Source of the DNA: JAKAGE01 sp964416665
GTDB lineage: Bacteria > Patescibacteriota > Minisyncoccia > UBA6257 > 2-01-FULL-56-20
Assembly: GCA_964416665.1 (NCBI GenBank)
Contig: CAYQFA010000003.1
Location: 1 to 37,574, forward strand
Length of the DNA: 37,574 nt
Direction: 5' to 3'
Part shown: one piece after another, positions 22,190 to 31,600 of the stretch
How the letters are laid out: the number at the start of each line of letters is the position of its first letter
How positions within the stretch are numbered: position 1 is the stretch's first letter
Program-made: the position numbers and the translations under genes
The notes under the pieces: generated by a model
What the model saw: the letters and a program-made list of their open reading frames with translations, nothing else
Told to the model about the DNA's origin: nothing
The model's database searches: none

Positions 22190-25100
22190 ATGAAAACGCC
22201 TAGCAAATTCGCCGCCGCCTACGCCCGCTTGAACGCCGAGCAAAAGAAGGCTGTCGACACGATCGACGGGCCGGTGATGGTCATCGCGGGTCCGGGCACG
22301 GGCAAAACGGAGGTGCTCACGATGCGCATCGCGAACATTATAGAGAAGGCCGCCGCGAGCACGGCAGGTGGCCAGGGCCACGCCAAAGTCGCGCCGGAAG
22401 CGATTCTCGCGCTCACCTTCACGGAATCCGGCGTCGCGTCCATGCGCAAGCGCCTCACCGACCTCGTGGGCACGCCGGCCTATCGCGTGACGATCTCCAC
22501 CTTCCACGGCTTCGCGAACGGCATAATCCGCAACTATCCGGATAAATTTCCGGAGATCATCGGCGCCGTGAGCATCACGGACATCGACCAGGTGCGCATC
22601 GTGCGCGACGTCATCGACGGCACTCCCCTCACCGACCTCAAACCCTTCGGCGACCGCTACTATTATTTGAAGTCCATCATGAGCTCGATCAACGAGCTGA
22701 AGCGTCAGGGCGTCACGCCTGCCGAGTTCACGGCGATCGTGGAAAAAGAAAAACGCGCCGTGGCCGCCATCGACGATCTCTACTACACCGACGGCGCGCA
22801 CAAGGGCAAGATGAAGGGCAAATATAAGGAGGACGCCAAGCACGCGGAACGCAACGCCGAGCTCGCGCTCGTGTACACGAAGTATCAGGCCGCCCTGCGC
22901 ACGGCGAAACAGTACGACTACAGCGACATGATCATGGAAGTGATGCGCGCGCTCGAGACCGACGAATCCCTGCGCTTTATGTTGCAGGAGCAGTATAAAT
23001 ATTTCTTGGTGGACGAGCACCAGGACACGAACGACGCTCAAAATCGGATCATCGAGCTGCTCGCGGGTGGGGGCGGCGCGAGTGGCAGCGGCAAGGACGG
23101 CGCCGAAAACAAGCGCCCAAATCTGTTCGTCGTCGGCGATGAGAAGCAAGCCATCTTCCGCTTCCAGGGCGCCTCGATCGCCAACTTCTATCATTTCAAA
23201 ACGCTCTATAAAGACGTCACGCTCATTCCGCTCGTCAACAATTACCGTTCCACGCAGGCCATCCTGAACGCCGCTGCCGCCGTCGCCCCGCGCGAGGGTG
23301 GGCACCAGCTCGTCGCGAACGCCGGTCATCCGGAAACGCCGGCGGCGCTCGCCGTGCTCTCGTCACCCGACGCCGAATACTTCTTTATCGCCGAGCAGGC
23401 GAAGGCGCTGATCGCCGCCAAGAAGGTCGCGCCGGAGGAGATCGCCGTGCTCTACCGCGAGAACCGCGACGCCGCGCCGCTTGCGCGCGTGCTCGAAAAG
23501 CTTGGCGTGCCGTTCGCGATTGAATCCGATCAAGACACGCTGGGCGACGAGGATATTCAAAAGTTGCTGCGCATTCTGCGCGCAGTGCAGCATTTCGGCG
23601 CGGCGTCATATCTTTTCGATTTCCTCTACATCGACTTCCTCGACATTCCCCCGCTCGACGTCTACAAACTTTTTTCGCTCGCCGGGAAAAAGCGCGTGAA
23701 CCCGTACGATGTTTTGCGCTCGGGCGTGATGCTCGACGAAGCGGGCGTGAGCACTGCCGCGAAAGCGGAGTTCCAAAAACAATTCGCGCACCTCTCCGAC
23801 TGGAAGCGCGCCGCGGAAAATATGGGCGCCGTGCGCGCGTTCGAGACGATCGTGCGCGATTCGGGATTCCTTGCCGCCATCATGGCCGTGCCGTCCGCCA
23901 GCCAGAAGCTCGCCAAACTCCACACGCTTTTTGAGCTCCTCAAGTCGCTCGTGGAGAACCGCAAAAACTACACTTTAAAGGACTTTTTCGCCTACCTCGA
24001 CCTCACCATAGAACAGGGCGTTTCCCTTAAAAGCGCCGATATACCCCGTATTCCGGGCCGTATACGCCTCATGACGGCTCATAAATCCAAAGGGCAGGAG
24101 TTTGACTATGTCTTCGTTATGAACGCCGTAGACGGCAAATGGGGGTCACGCTACAAGCACGAGCATATTCGGCTGCCGCACGAGATATACCGGACGCTCG
24201 CGGAGGTGGACGAAAAACTGGATGGCGGAACCCAGGACGACAGCGACGAGCGCAATCTTTTCTACGTCGCGCTCACCCGCGCGCGCAAGGAACTGTTCGT
24301 TACGCAAAGCGCCCGCGATCGCGAAGGACGGGAGCTCGTGCCGACGCAGTTCACGCAGGAGCTGCAGGAAAATCTCCTCGCGCCGCTCGACGTCACGAAA
24401 TACGAAACCAAATTCGCAGCGCACCGCGACGTGGAATTCGCGCCAGCACCGGCCGCCACGCCGGACATCGAAGACAAAACGTTCTTGCGCACGCTTTTCG
24501 ATGAACAGGGTCTTTCCGTCACCGCGCTCGATAATTACCTCGAATGCCCGTGGCACTATTTTTATGTAAATTTAATACGCGTCCCCGAGGCGCCTAATAA
24601 ACATTTAATGTACGGCAACGCCGTCCACGACGCGCTCAAGCACTATTTCGACCTCCGCTCCGAAGGTGACGATCGCGGGAAGGCATATCTCGTCGAGAAA
24701 TTTGAGGAAGCGCTCGCGCATCAGCCAATCGAAGAGAGCGATTACGAGGAGACGCTCGCGCGCGGGCGCAAGTCACTTCCCGCCTGGTTCGATCGCTATC
24801 ATGCCGAGTGGCCGGTCAAAACGCAGAACGAAGTGCGCATCGCGGGAATCACGCTCGGCAGCGGCACCGACGCGGTGCTTATCAACGGCAAGCTCGATAA
24901 GATCGAGATCATCGACGCGAGCGGCAAGGTGAACGTCGCGGACTACAAGACCGGCAAGTCGCAAACACGCAACGCCATCGAAGGCAAAACAAAGACCGGC
25001 ACCGGCAACTACAAGCGCCAACTTGTCTTCTATCGCCTCCTGCTCGACAAGGGTGAGAAATTCTCGATGGTCTCCGGTGACGTCGATTTCATCGAGCCGG

Positions 25101-25270
25101 ATGAGAATGGAAAATTCCATAAAGAAAACTTCGCCATCGAACCGGCAGAATTGGAGGAGCTCGAAAAGACCGTCTTGCGCGTGGCAGCTGAGATCCGCTC
25201 ACTCGCGTTTTGGAACACCACGTGCGACGACCCGGATTGCAGGTATTGCGGGCTGAGGAAAATTATTTGA
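22190..25270 (+). CDS. UvrD/PcrA-like helicase fused to RecB/Cas4-type Fe-S nuclease
   Basis: The 1026-aa protein has an SF1A helicase: Walker A AGPGTGKT (33-40), motif Ia LTFTESGVASMRKRL, motif II FLVDEHQDTN, motif III VVGDEKQAIFRFQGA, motif IV NNYRS, motif V MTAHKSKGQEFDYVF and motif VI YVALTRARKEL. The C-terminus is a PD-(D/E)xK nuclease: YGNAVHDAL, D903 in GKLDK, then D918-Y-K920. Four cysteines, C786 (ECPWHYFY) and C1012, C1017, C1020 (CDDPDCRYCG), match the iron-staple cluster of AddB, Dna2 and Cas4. It probably processes double-strand DNA ends, as RecBCD or AddAB would, and could also attack foreign DNA. It has GC-rich codon use, unlike the preceding island. The stop lies inside the next palindrome. 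Confidence 0.93.
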   Translation: MKTPSKFAAAYARLNAEQKKAVDTIDGPVMVIAGPGTGKTEVLTMRIANIIEKAAASTAGGQGHAKVAPEAILALTFTESGVASMRKRLTDLVGTPAYRVTISTFHGFANGIIRNYPDKFPEIIGAVSITDIDQVRIVRDVIDGTPLTDLKPFGDRYYYLKSIMSSINELKRQGVTPAEFTAIVEKEKRAVAAIDDLYYTDGAHKGKMKGKYKEDAKHAERNAELALVYTKYQAALRTAKQYDYSDMIMEVMRALETDESLRFMLQEQYKYFLVDEHQDTNDAQNRIIELLAGGGGASGSGKDGAENKRPNLFVVGDEKQAIFRFQGASIANFYHFKTLYKDVTLIPLVNNYRSTQAILNAAAAVAPREGGHQLVANAGHPETPAALAVLSSPDAEYFFIAEQAKALIAAKKVAPEEIAVLYRENRDAAPLARVLEKLGVPFAIESDQDTLGDEDIQKLLRILRAVQHFGAASYLFDFLYIDFLDIPPLDVYKLFSLAGKKRVNPYDVLRSGVMLDEAGVSTAAKAEFQKQFAHLSDWKRAAENMGAVRAFETIVRDSGFLAAIMAVPSASQKLAKLHTLFELLKSLVENRKNYTLKDFFAYLDLTIEQGVSLKSADIPRIPGRIRLMTAHKSKGQEFDYVFVMNAVDGKWGSRYKHEHIRLPHEIYRTLAEVDEKLDGGTQDDSDERNLFYVALTRARKELFVTQSARDREGRELVPTQFTQELQENLLAPLDVTKYETKFAAHRDVEFAPAPAATPDIEDKTFLRTLFDEQGLSVTALDNYLECPWHYFYVNLIRVPEAPNKHLMYGNAVHDALKHYFDLRSEGDDRGKAYLVEKFEEALAHQPIEESDYEETLARGRKSLPAWFDRYHAEWPVKTQNEVRIAGITLGSGTDAVLINGKLDKIEIIDASGKVNVADYKTGKSQTRNAIEGKTKTGTGNYKRQLVFYRLLLDKGEKFSMVSGDVDFIEPDENGKFHKENFAIEPAELEELEKTVLRVAAEIRSLAFWNTTCDDPDCRYCGLRKII

Positions 25271-25410
25271 GAAGAACCTGAAATAAGAAAAGCTTTGGAA
25301 TTTGAGGGTATGCCGGAGGCGCGTAGGCGCCGAGGCGTAGCGCGTTTTCAGCAGAAAACGACGCGACCCTCAAATTCCAAAGCTTTTCTTATTTCAAGTT
25401 CTTCTCAAAT
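25265..25410. repeat. Giant palindrome with family-2 cap, uvrD/gatB junction
   Basis: Arms 25265-25309 and 25366-25410 are 45 bp with one mismatch. The left arm contains the UvrD-like stop, and the right arm contains the last codons of gatB (convergent), so the left arm is an inverted copy of the gatB 3' end. The tip (25312-25364) folds as GCC-gga-[GGCGC gtag GCGCC]-ga-GGC-gta-GCG-c-[GTTTTC agca GAAAAC]-ga-CGC. The same layout is at 27453-27507. Confidence 0.92.
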
Positions 25411-26810
25411 ATCTCCTTCAGCATATCCGGTTTTGCGCGGCCCTTCAGTTGGCCCATCGCCTTGCCGATCAAAAATTGCAAACTCACCAGTTTTCCTTTT
25501 TTATAGTCCGCGACCGCTGCCGGATTCGCAGCGATGACCGTGAGCACGACCGACTCAACTTCGCCGGTGTCCGATATGCCGATGTTCTCGCTCTTCATAA
25601 TGGTTTCCGGATCGGCGCCGGTCTCGAACATCTGGGCGAGCATATCCTTCGCCTGACGGCTCGTGATCTTCCCGCCGTCAATAAGCACCGCAAGGTGCGC
25701 AAGATGTTCCGGGTTCACTTTTATGTTCGGGAGGGAGATATCGGCTTGTTTCATCAAGCCGCGCAGGTCACTTGTCAAATAATTAAATACCGTGGCGACA
25801 CTGCCATCCGGAAGTGACGCACGGAACTCGGAAACCGCCGCTTCAAAATAGTTCGCGGTCTCCAACTCTCCCGCGAGGGCATCGACCGCCCGTTCATCCA
25901 ATCCATATTCTTCCATAAACCGCACGCGCTTCGCCGCAGGGAGTTCGGGAATGGAAGCCTTCAAAGCCTCCAGCCCGAGCGCACTCGTCTCGAATGATGG
26001 AATGTCCGGCTCCGGGAAATAACGGTAATCCTGGGCCTCCTCTTTGGACCGCTGCGACGTGGTCTTCTGTTTTACATCGTCCCAACCGCGCGTCTCCTGG
26101 CGAACCGTCTCGCCCTTATCAAGAACTTCCGTCTGACGTTTTATCTCATAATTTATGGCCTGGAACACGGAATTGAAAGAATTCAGATTTTTGACCTCGG
26201 CGCGCGTGCCAAGCTTCGCCGGATCCGGCGAAATCGAAATATTGGCATCGGCGCGCATCTGGCCGCGCTCAAGATCGGCATCCGAAACGCCAAGGTAGCG
26301 CAGGATGAGCTGCAGCTCTTTCATAAAAGCCACCGCATCCTCGGCGGTATGGATATCCGGCTCGGTCACAAGTTCCATAAGCGGCACGCTCGCGCGGTTA
26401 TAATCGACGAGCGTCCCCCCGGACGCATCATCATGCACCAGTTTGCCCGCGTCCTCCTCGAGATGAATATGATTTATCTTCACGCCGCGCAGGGTTCCGC
26501 CAAGCACGAGCGGCTGTCCGGATTGGGAGATCTGATAGGCCTTAGGAAGGTCGGGGTAGAAATAATTCTTGCGGTCGAAGCGACTACTGACGTTCGGCGT
26601 TCCTCCAAGCGCGAGGCCAACTTTGATGACGTGCTCGATCGCCTTCCGATTCGGCACGGGCAACGTCCCCGGATGACCCATGCACACCGGGCAGACGTTC
26701 ACGTTGGGACGCTTCTCGTCAGGATCGTTCAGCGAGTCGCAAAACATCTTGGTCCGCGTTTTGAGTTCCGCATGCACTTCGAGGCCAATGGTAGGATAAT
26801 ACTTGCTCAT
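25389..26810 (-). CDS. gatB: Asp/Glu-tRNA amidotransferase subunit B
   Basis: GatB binds the misacylated Glu-tRNA(Gln) or Asp-tRNA(Asn) and, with GatA and GatC, converts it to Gln-tRNA or Asn-tRNA. The 473-aa protein has the cradle domain start YYPTIGLEVHAELKTRTKMF, the zinc-site residues NVCPVCMGHPGTLPV, LVDYNRASVPLMELVTEP, RADANISI, and the YqeY-like tail to NPAAVADYKKGKLVSLQFLIG and MGQLKGRA. gatA and gatC are not nearby. The last codons lie in the palindrome arm. Confidence 0.98.
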   Translation of the reverse strand: MSKYYPTIGLEVHAELKTRTKMFCDSLNDPDEKRPNVNVCPVCMGHPGTLPVPNRKAIEHVIKVGLALGGTPNVSSRFDRKNYFYPDLPKAYQISQSGQPLVLGGTLRGVKINHIHLEEDAGKLVHDDASGGTLVDYNRASVPLMELVTEPDIHTAEDAVAFMKELQLILRYLGVSDADLERGQMRADANISISPDPAKLGTRAEVKNLNSFNSVFQAINYEIKRQTEVLDKGETVRQETRGWDDVKQKTTSQRSKEEAQDYRYFPEPDIPSFETSALGLEALKASIPELPAAKRVRFMEEYGLDERAVDALAGELETANYFEAAVSEFRASLPDGSVATVFNYLTSDLRGLMKQADISLPNIKVNPEHLAHLAVLIDGGKITSRQAKDMLAQMFETGADPETIMKSENIGISDTGEVESVVLTVIAANPAAVADYKKGKLVSLQFLIGKAMGQLKGRAKPDMLKEIFEKNLK

Positions 26811-26821
26811 GGATGGTTTTG

Positions 26822-26850
26822 ATGATAGCTGAAAAATGGCGATTATTCAA
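26822..26850 (-). promoter_or_regulatory. Promoter of gatB
   Basis: On the minus strand: TTGAAT (26845-26850), a 17-nt spacer and TATCAT (26822-26827), 11 nt before the ATG. The leader would be about 5 nt, too short for a ribosome site. Confidence 0.6.
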
Positions 26851-26881
26851 CTCTCTTTCAGGTGGCGCGCTAATGAACAAC

Positions 26882-26951
26882 AAAAAAAAGCCGCATTCTT
26901 TTTGAGCCTTTAGCGTCCTCGCGATTCGGCGAAAAAAGAATGCGGCTTTTT
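26882..26951 (-). terminator. Terminator of rplK
   Basis: Arms 26885-26903 and 26933-26951 pair perfectly over 19 bp. On the minus strand the hairpin begins just after the rplK stop and ends in a run of T. The 29-nt loop contains a small GCG-AGGA-CGC hairpin. Confidence 0.85.
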
Positions 26952-26952
26952 G

Positions 26953-27378
26953 TTATCCTTCGATCGTGATCCCCATATTGCGTGCCGTTCCCGCGATGAT
27001 CTTTTCCGCCGCAGCAAGATCGTCGGTGTTCAGATCCGCAAGCTTCTTTTTCGCGATCTCGCGAATGTCAGCTTTCGTAACCTTCCCGACTTTATTCTTC
27101 AGTGAGTCAGCAGCACCCTTCTCGATGCCGGCAGCCTTCTTTAAGAGCGATGAAGCCGGGGAAGTTTTCAACACAAAAGAAAACGTGCGATCCTCAAAGA
27201 TCGTTATCTGCGCAGGAACAACATCCCCTTTCATATCCTTGGTAGCATCGTTGAACTGCTTACAAAATTCCTGGATGTTGATGCCCTGTGGACCAAGAGC
27301 CGTGCCGACCGGAGGCGCAGGATTTGCCCCACCCGCCGGAAGTTGAAGTTTTATGATTGTTTTAACCTTCTTTGCCAT
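26953..27378 (-). CDS. rplK: Ribosomal protein L11
   Basis: L11 forms part of the GTPase-associated centre of the 50S subunit. The 141-aa protein shows the usual TIIKLQLPAGGANPAPPVGTALGP start, GINIQEFCKQFN, and the rRNA-binding C-domain ending ARNMGITIEG. It is transcribed alone, between its promoter (27386-27414) and its own terminator; rplA (L1), normally next, is absent here. The ATG lies 7 nt after the -10 and has no Shine-Dalgarno. Confidence 0.98.
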   Translation of the reverse strand: MAKKVKTIIKLQLPAGGANPAPPVGTALGPQGINIQEFCKQFNDATKDMKGDVVPAQITIFEDRTFSFVLKTSPASSLLKKAAGIEKGAADSLKNKVGKVTKADIREIAKKKLADLNTDDLAAAEKIIAGTARNMGITIEG

Positions 27379-27385
27379 GGTTCAG

Positions 27386-27414
27386 ATAATACAGGATATT
27401 CCATTTTAAATCAA
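27386..27414 (-). promoter_or_regulatory. Promoter of rplK, leaderless type
   Basis: On the minus strand: TTGATT (27409-27414), a 17-nt spacer and TATTAT (27386-27391), 7 nt before the ATG. The palindrome at 27415 begins directly upstream of the -35. Confidence 0.7.
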
Positions 27415-27545
27415 GTCAGCATAAGGCATAGTCATTTGGTTTTTGAGGGGCTGTCGGAGGCGGCGAAGGCCGCCGAGACGGAGCGCCCGGCCAGAAGGCC
27501 GGGACGCGCACCCGAAAAAACCAAATGACTATGCCTTATGCTGAC
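27415..27545. repeat. Giant palindrome with family-2 cap, ssb/rplK junction
   Basis: Arms 27415-27444 and 27516-27545 are a perfect 30-bp inverted pair, continued by a 2x2 internal mismatch and a GGG/CCC triplet. The tip (27453-27507) folds as GTC-gga-[GGCGGC gaag GCCGCC]-ga-GAC-gga-GCG-c-[CCGGCC agaa GGCCGG]-ga-CGC, the same layout as at 25312-25364 with compensatory changes. It lies after ssb and before the rplK promoter on the minus strand. Confidence 0.92.
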
Positions 27546-27551
27546 GCAAAG

Positions 27552-28034
27552 TTAAAACGGGATATCCTCCGGCTTAATTTCCTCGTCTTCCAAATTGATC
27601 GTCGGAATCTCATCCAGGGAAGGAACGCCACCCGCTCCGGCCGGCGAAACCGAACCGCCCGCGCCCTTACTGAATCCCCCACCCAGAGCACCTCCGCCGC
27701 TGTTCGCCGCGCGTGGCCCGAGCTGCATGCGCTCGCACATGACCTCCGTCGTCTTGCGCTGCTGCCCCTGCTTATCGGTCCAGCTCCGCGTCTGCAAACG
27801 ACCCTCGATGAGCACCATCGCTCCTTTTGTTAAATATTGTCCCGCAATCTCCGCCTGCCGACCCCAGATCACAACATTGTGAAATTCGGTCTCTTCCTGC
27901 TTCGCACCACTTTTATCCGTCCAAACACGGTTTGTTGCCACCCCGATCGTCGTCACCGATTGGCCGCCCGGCGTCGTTCGAAGCTGGGGGTCAGCGGTCA
28001 CCCGCCCGACAAGAATTACTTTGTTTAAATCCAT
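27552..28034 (-). CDS. ssb: Single-stranded DNA-binding protein
   Basis: SSB coats single-stranded DNA in replication and repair. The 160-aa protein has the OB-fold (MDLNKVILVGRVTADPQLR, then SVTTIGVATNRVW, EFHNVVIWGRQAEIAGQYL, GAMVLIEGRLQTRSW) and a Gly/Pro-rich linker (NSGGGALGGGFSKGAGG). The acidic C-terminal tip ends DEEIKPEDIPF, the conserved contact for partner proteins. It is the second gene of rpsF-ssb; rpsR is missing from this usual trio. An extended -10 also lies 6 nt before its ATG. Confidence 0.97.
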   Translation of the reverse strand: MDLNKVILVGRVTADPQLRTTPGGQSVTTIGVATNRVWTDKSGAKQEETEFHNVVIWGRQAEIAGQYLTKGAMVLIEGRLQTRSWTDKQGQQRKTTEVMCERMQLGPRAANSGGGALGGGFSKGAGGSVSPAGAGGVPSLDEIPTINLEDEEIKPEDIPF

Positions 28035-28040
28035 ACAATT

Positions 28041-28049
28041 ATATTACCA
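28041..28049 (-). promoter_or_regulatory. Extended -10 of ssb, leaderless type
   Basis: On the minus strand TGG-TAATAT ends 6 nt before the ssb ATG. It may add to read-through from rpsF. Confidence 0.4.
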
Positions 28050-28100
28050 CATCGCACATTAAAAATATCTTAAAAGCAAAGGGTCCAAAAACTGCCGTAA

Positions 28101-28532
28101 TTACTGCAAAATCTCCTCAATTTTCTTTTCGAGTGCCTCGTTGCTCAACGGGCGTGATGCCGGTCTTGCGTCAGAAGGCATTGGACGAGCGGGGCGGATG
28201 GGACGCTTGTCGTGCGGAACGATAGGAGAAGCCGACTGTTCAGAAGCCACAGGCGACGCGATGATCATGAAACGAACGATGTCCTGACGATTGTTCAGAT
28301 CGTTCTCGAGCTCCTTTATATCATCGCCATACGCCTTGAACGTGAAGCTGGCGAACACCGCCTCGGTCTGTTTTTTGATCTCGTATGCAAGACCCAAGCG
28401 CTTTGCGCGAGGCTCGGAAAGATCCTCGCCGTTATGTTGTCCGACAAGGGCAACGACGCCCGCCACATCGGTTTCGTTCTTCAAAAGCAGCGCGAGCTCG
28501 TATTCCTTTTTATCCTTTTCTTCGTTGGTCAT
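28101..28532 (-). CDS. rpsF: Ribosomal protein S6
   Basis: S6 is a 30S subunit protein that normally pairs with S18. The 143-aa protein has the ferredoxin-like fold start KKEYELALLLKNETD, the RLGLAYEIKKQTEA strand, VFASFTFKAYGDDIKELE, and RQDIVRFMIIAS. A Pro/Arg-rich, probably disordered tail of about 50 residues follows (HDKRPIRPARPMPSDARPAS), with a short terminal helix. It is promoted from 28542-28570 and followed by ssb. Confidence 0.93.
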   Translation of the reverse strand: MTNEEKDKKEYELALLLKNETDVAGVVALVGQHNGEDLSEPRAKRLGLAYEIKKQTEAVFASFTFKAYGDDIKELENDLNNRQDIVRFMIIASPVASEQSASPIVPHDKRPIRPARPMPSDARPASRPLSNEALEKKIEEILQ

Positions 28533-28541
28533 AATTTTAGG

Positions 28542-28570
28542 ATTGTACCCGAAGGGGCGGAAAAAGTCTA
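28542..28570 (-). promoter_or_regulatory. Promoter of rpsF-ssb
   Basis: On the minus strand: TAGACT (28565-28570), a 17-nt spacer and TACAAT (28542-28547), 9 nt before the ATG. A GC-rich hairpin (about 28573-28598, stem CCGCT-TCG-AGCGG) between the rpoBC stop and this promoter may help end rpoBC transcription. Confidence 0.55.
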
Positions 28571-28613
28571 GCCCAGCGCCGCTCGAAGCGGGCGACGCCG
28601 GGAAGACCCTCTT

Positions 28614-31600
28614 TTATTCGCTAACAACCGCTGCTGCCTCCTCTTCTTCGACGTCCGCCTCGTGAAGGAGCGCCTCCGGGGGCACGTCACGCTTTCCGGC
28701 AGGGATCAAGCGGCCGATAATGACGTTTTCCTTAAGGCCGCGGAGTTTATCGACTTTGCCCTCGATGGCTGCCTTTACCAAAACACGCGAGGTATCCTGG
28801 AATGATGCCGCCGACAGGAAGCTTTCCGCGGAAAGCGCGATGCGGGTGATGCCCAAAAGCACCTCTTCCGATTTCGCCGGCTTACTCCCCTCTTTCTTCA
28901 ACTGCTTGTTGATCTCAAGGAAGCGGGATTTCTCTATGATCTCGCCCATGACAAAGTCAGGCGCATCCCCCGCTTCGGTTATCTTCACGCGCGAGAACAT
29001 CTGGCGCACGATCATTTCGATATGTTTGTTGTTGATCGAAGCACCCTCGGAGAGGTAGATCCTTTGCACCTCGTTCACAATGTAGCGACCGACTTCACCC
29101 ATGCCTTTGTGTTCAAAGAGTTCATGGATATCCAGGTTACCTTCCGAAAGCTGTTCGCCTTGCTGGACCTTCTGGCCCGCCTGGGCGTAAAGCATGGTGC
29201 CGCGCGGAACACTGATCTCCTGGGCCTTCGCCTTCTTGTTCTCGGAGATGAAGCGGACCACTTTGAGCGTGCCGCGATCCTCAACCTTGTCGATGGTCCC
29301 ATCGAACGGAGCGAGGATGGCGCGTCCTTTCGGTGCGCGGGTCTCGAAGATCTCCTCGACGCGCGGGAGACCGTGCGTGATGTCAGCACCGGCTGCGCCT
29401 CCAGCGTGGAACGTACGCATGGTAAGTTGGGTGCCCGGCTCGCCGATGGACTGCGCGGCGAGTACGCCGACGGCAGTGCCGTATTTCACCGGCTCATTGA
29501 TGCTCAAGTCGTAGCCATAGCATTTGGCGCAGATACCATAGAGCGTCTTGCAGGAAATCGGAGAGCGGACGACGACCGATTCCAACTTCGAGGCCTCGAT
29601 CTCTTCTGCTGTATTGCGGTCAATGGCTTCGTTCGCATGGACCAGGATCTTGTTACCGATCTTCACGTCAGCCAACGCCGTGCGCGAGAACAACTTGGAA
29701 GCAAAGCTGTGATTGAACTCCTTGCCATCGCTGCGCAAGATCTCCAATCCTTCCTTCGTGCGGCAGTCCTCTTCGCGGATGGTGAGGTCCTGAGCGACGT
29801 CCACCAAGCGGCGGGTAAGGTATCCGGCCTGAGCCGTCTTCAAAGCGGTATCAGTGGTTCCTTTGCGCGCACCGTGGGTCGCGATGAAGTATTCGAGAAC
29901 GGACAAGCCTTCTTTCAAAGACGACTTGATCGGAAGTTCGATGGTCTCGCCTTTCGGGTTTTGCACCAATCCTTTCATACCCATCATCTGGATCGGTTGT
30001 GACCACGAACCGCGGGAGCCGGAATCGACGATCTGGTAAATCGAGTTGTCGGTAGGCAAAATGACGGAAACCAACTTTGCGATATCGCCGCGGGTCTTTT
30101 CCCAGACGCTGATGATGCGGCTGCGGCGCTCGACCGGGGTGAGCAAACCTTCCGCATACTGGCTGTGGATGAGGTTGACCTCCTCGGTGGATTTCTTGAT
30201 GATGCCGGGCTTTTCCGGAGGAATAACGAGGTCAGCCATGGCCCATGTGATGCCGGAGATGGTCGCCATTTCGAAACCGAGCGTCTTGATACGATCGATA
30301 GTATCGCGCGTGACGTCCATACCGTGCACTTCGAATATCTTCGCAAGGAGACGGCTCAGCTTCTTCTTCGTCATCACGTCATTCACGTAATCGCACTTGC
30401 CATCAAGCGCCTTGTTGAATACGAGGCGGCCGTAGGTGGTTTCGAGCGCGCCAAGCTTGATCGGCGTGTGGAATGTGATGTTCCCGAAGTGATACGCGAG
30501 CGCTACTTCGTCGAAATCAACATAGCTATGGATCGGACCTTCTGCCTTTACGGCGCGGGTGATGTAGTAGCAACCAAGAACAACATCGTTGATCGGAGCG
30601 GTGATAAGATCGCCCGTTGCCGGCTTGAGCAAGTTGCGGCCAGCGGACATGATCTCTTTCGCTTCCTGCTGCGCAATGTCCGAGAGCGGCAAGTGGACGG
30701 CCATTTGGTCACCGTCGAAGTCGGCATTGAATGCCGGGCAGACGAGCGGCGGGAGCTTCATCGCGAGGCCCTCAACGAGCATCGGACGGAACGCCTGGAC
30801 GGAAAGGCGGTGGAGCGTAGGAGCGCGGTTCAAGAGCACGTGCTTGTCCTTGATGATCTCTTCAAGGATGGCGAGCACCTCAGACGTGTGCTCTTCCATA
30901 AAGCGCGACGCGCTGCGAATGTTGTGCGCCAAGCCCTGCTTGATGATCTCGCTGATCACGAACGGGCGGAATAATTCCAATCCCATGCGCTTCGGAATGC
31001 CCATCTGGTCAAGTTTGAGCTTCGGACCGACGACGATCACGGAGCGGCCGGAATAGTCCACGCGCTTACCGAGAAGGTTTTGGCGGAAGCGGCCCTGCTT
31101 GCCCTTAAGCATGTCGGCAAGCGAACGAAGCGGGCGGCGCTGGGCGGAAAGCTGCTGAGTGCCGAAGCGCGCCGAGTTGTCGATGAGGGCATCAACGGCT
31201 TCCTGAAGCATGCGTTTCTCGTTGCGAACGATGACGTCCGGCGCCTTGATCTCAAGAAGCTTCTTCAAGCGGTTGTTGCGATTGATGACGCGGCGATAAA
31301 GGTCGTTCAAGTCGGAAGTCGCATAGCGTCCCCCATCGAGCGCCACCATCGGACGAAGGTCCGGCGGAAGCACCGGCAAGATCGTGGTGATCATCCATTC
31401 CGGACGACCGCCGTTGCGCACCATCGCTTTGAACATCTTGAGGCGGCGGAGCAACTTGCTCTGTGCCAACGGGTCTTTCGCATCGGCAAGCGCCGCCTCC
31501 ATCAAAACGACCTCTTTCTTCATATCAAGTTTCTGCAAGATCTCCTGCACCGCCTCGGCGCCGCTTGATGCCTTGAAGATGTTGCCGAACTTGCGCGAAA

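Noticed and set aside
22187..23329. 380-aa minus-strand open frame over the UvrD-nuclease gene
   Set aside because: It is a shadow frame in a GC-rich gene, with Arg/His/Asp/Val-rich low-complexity sequence and no start signals.
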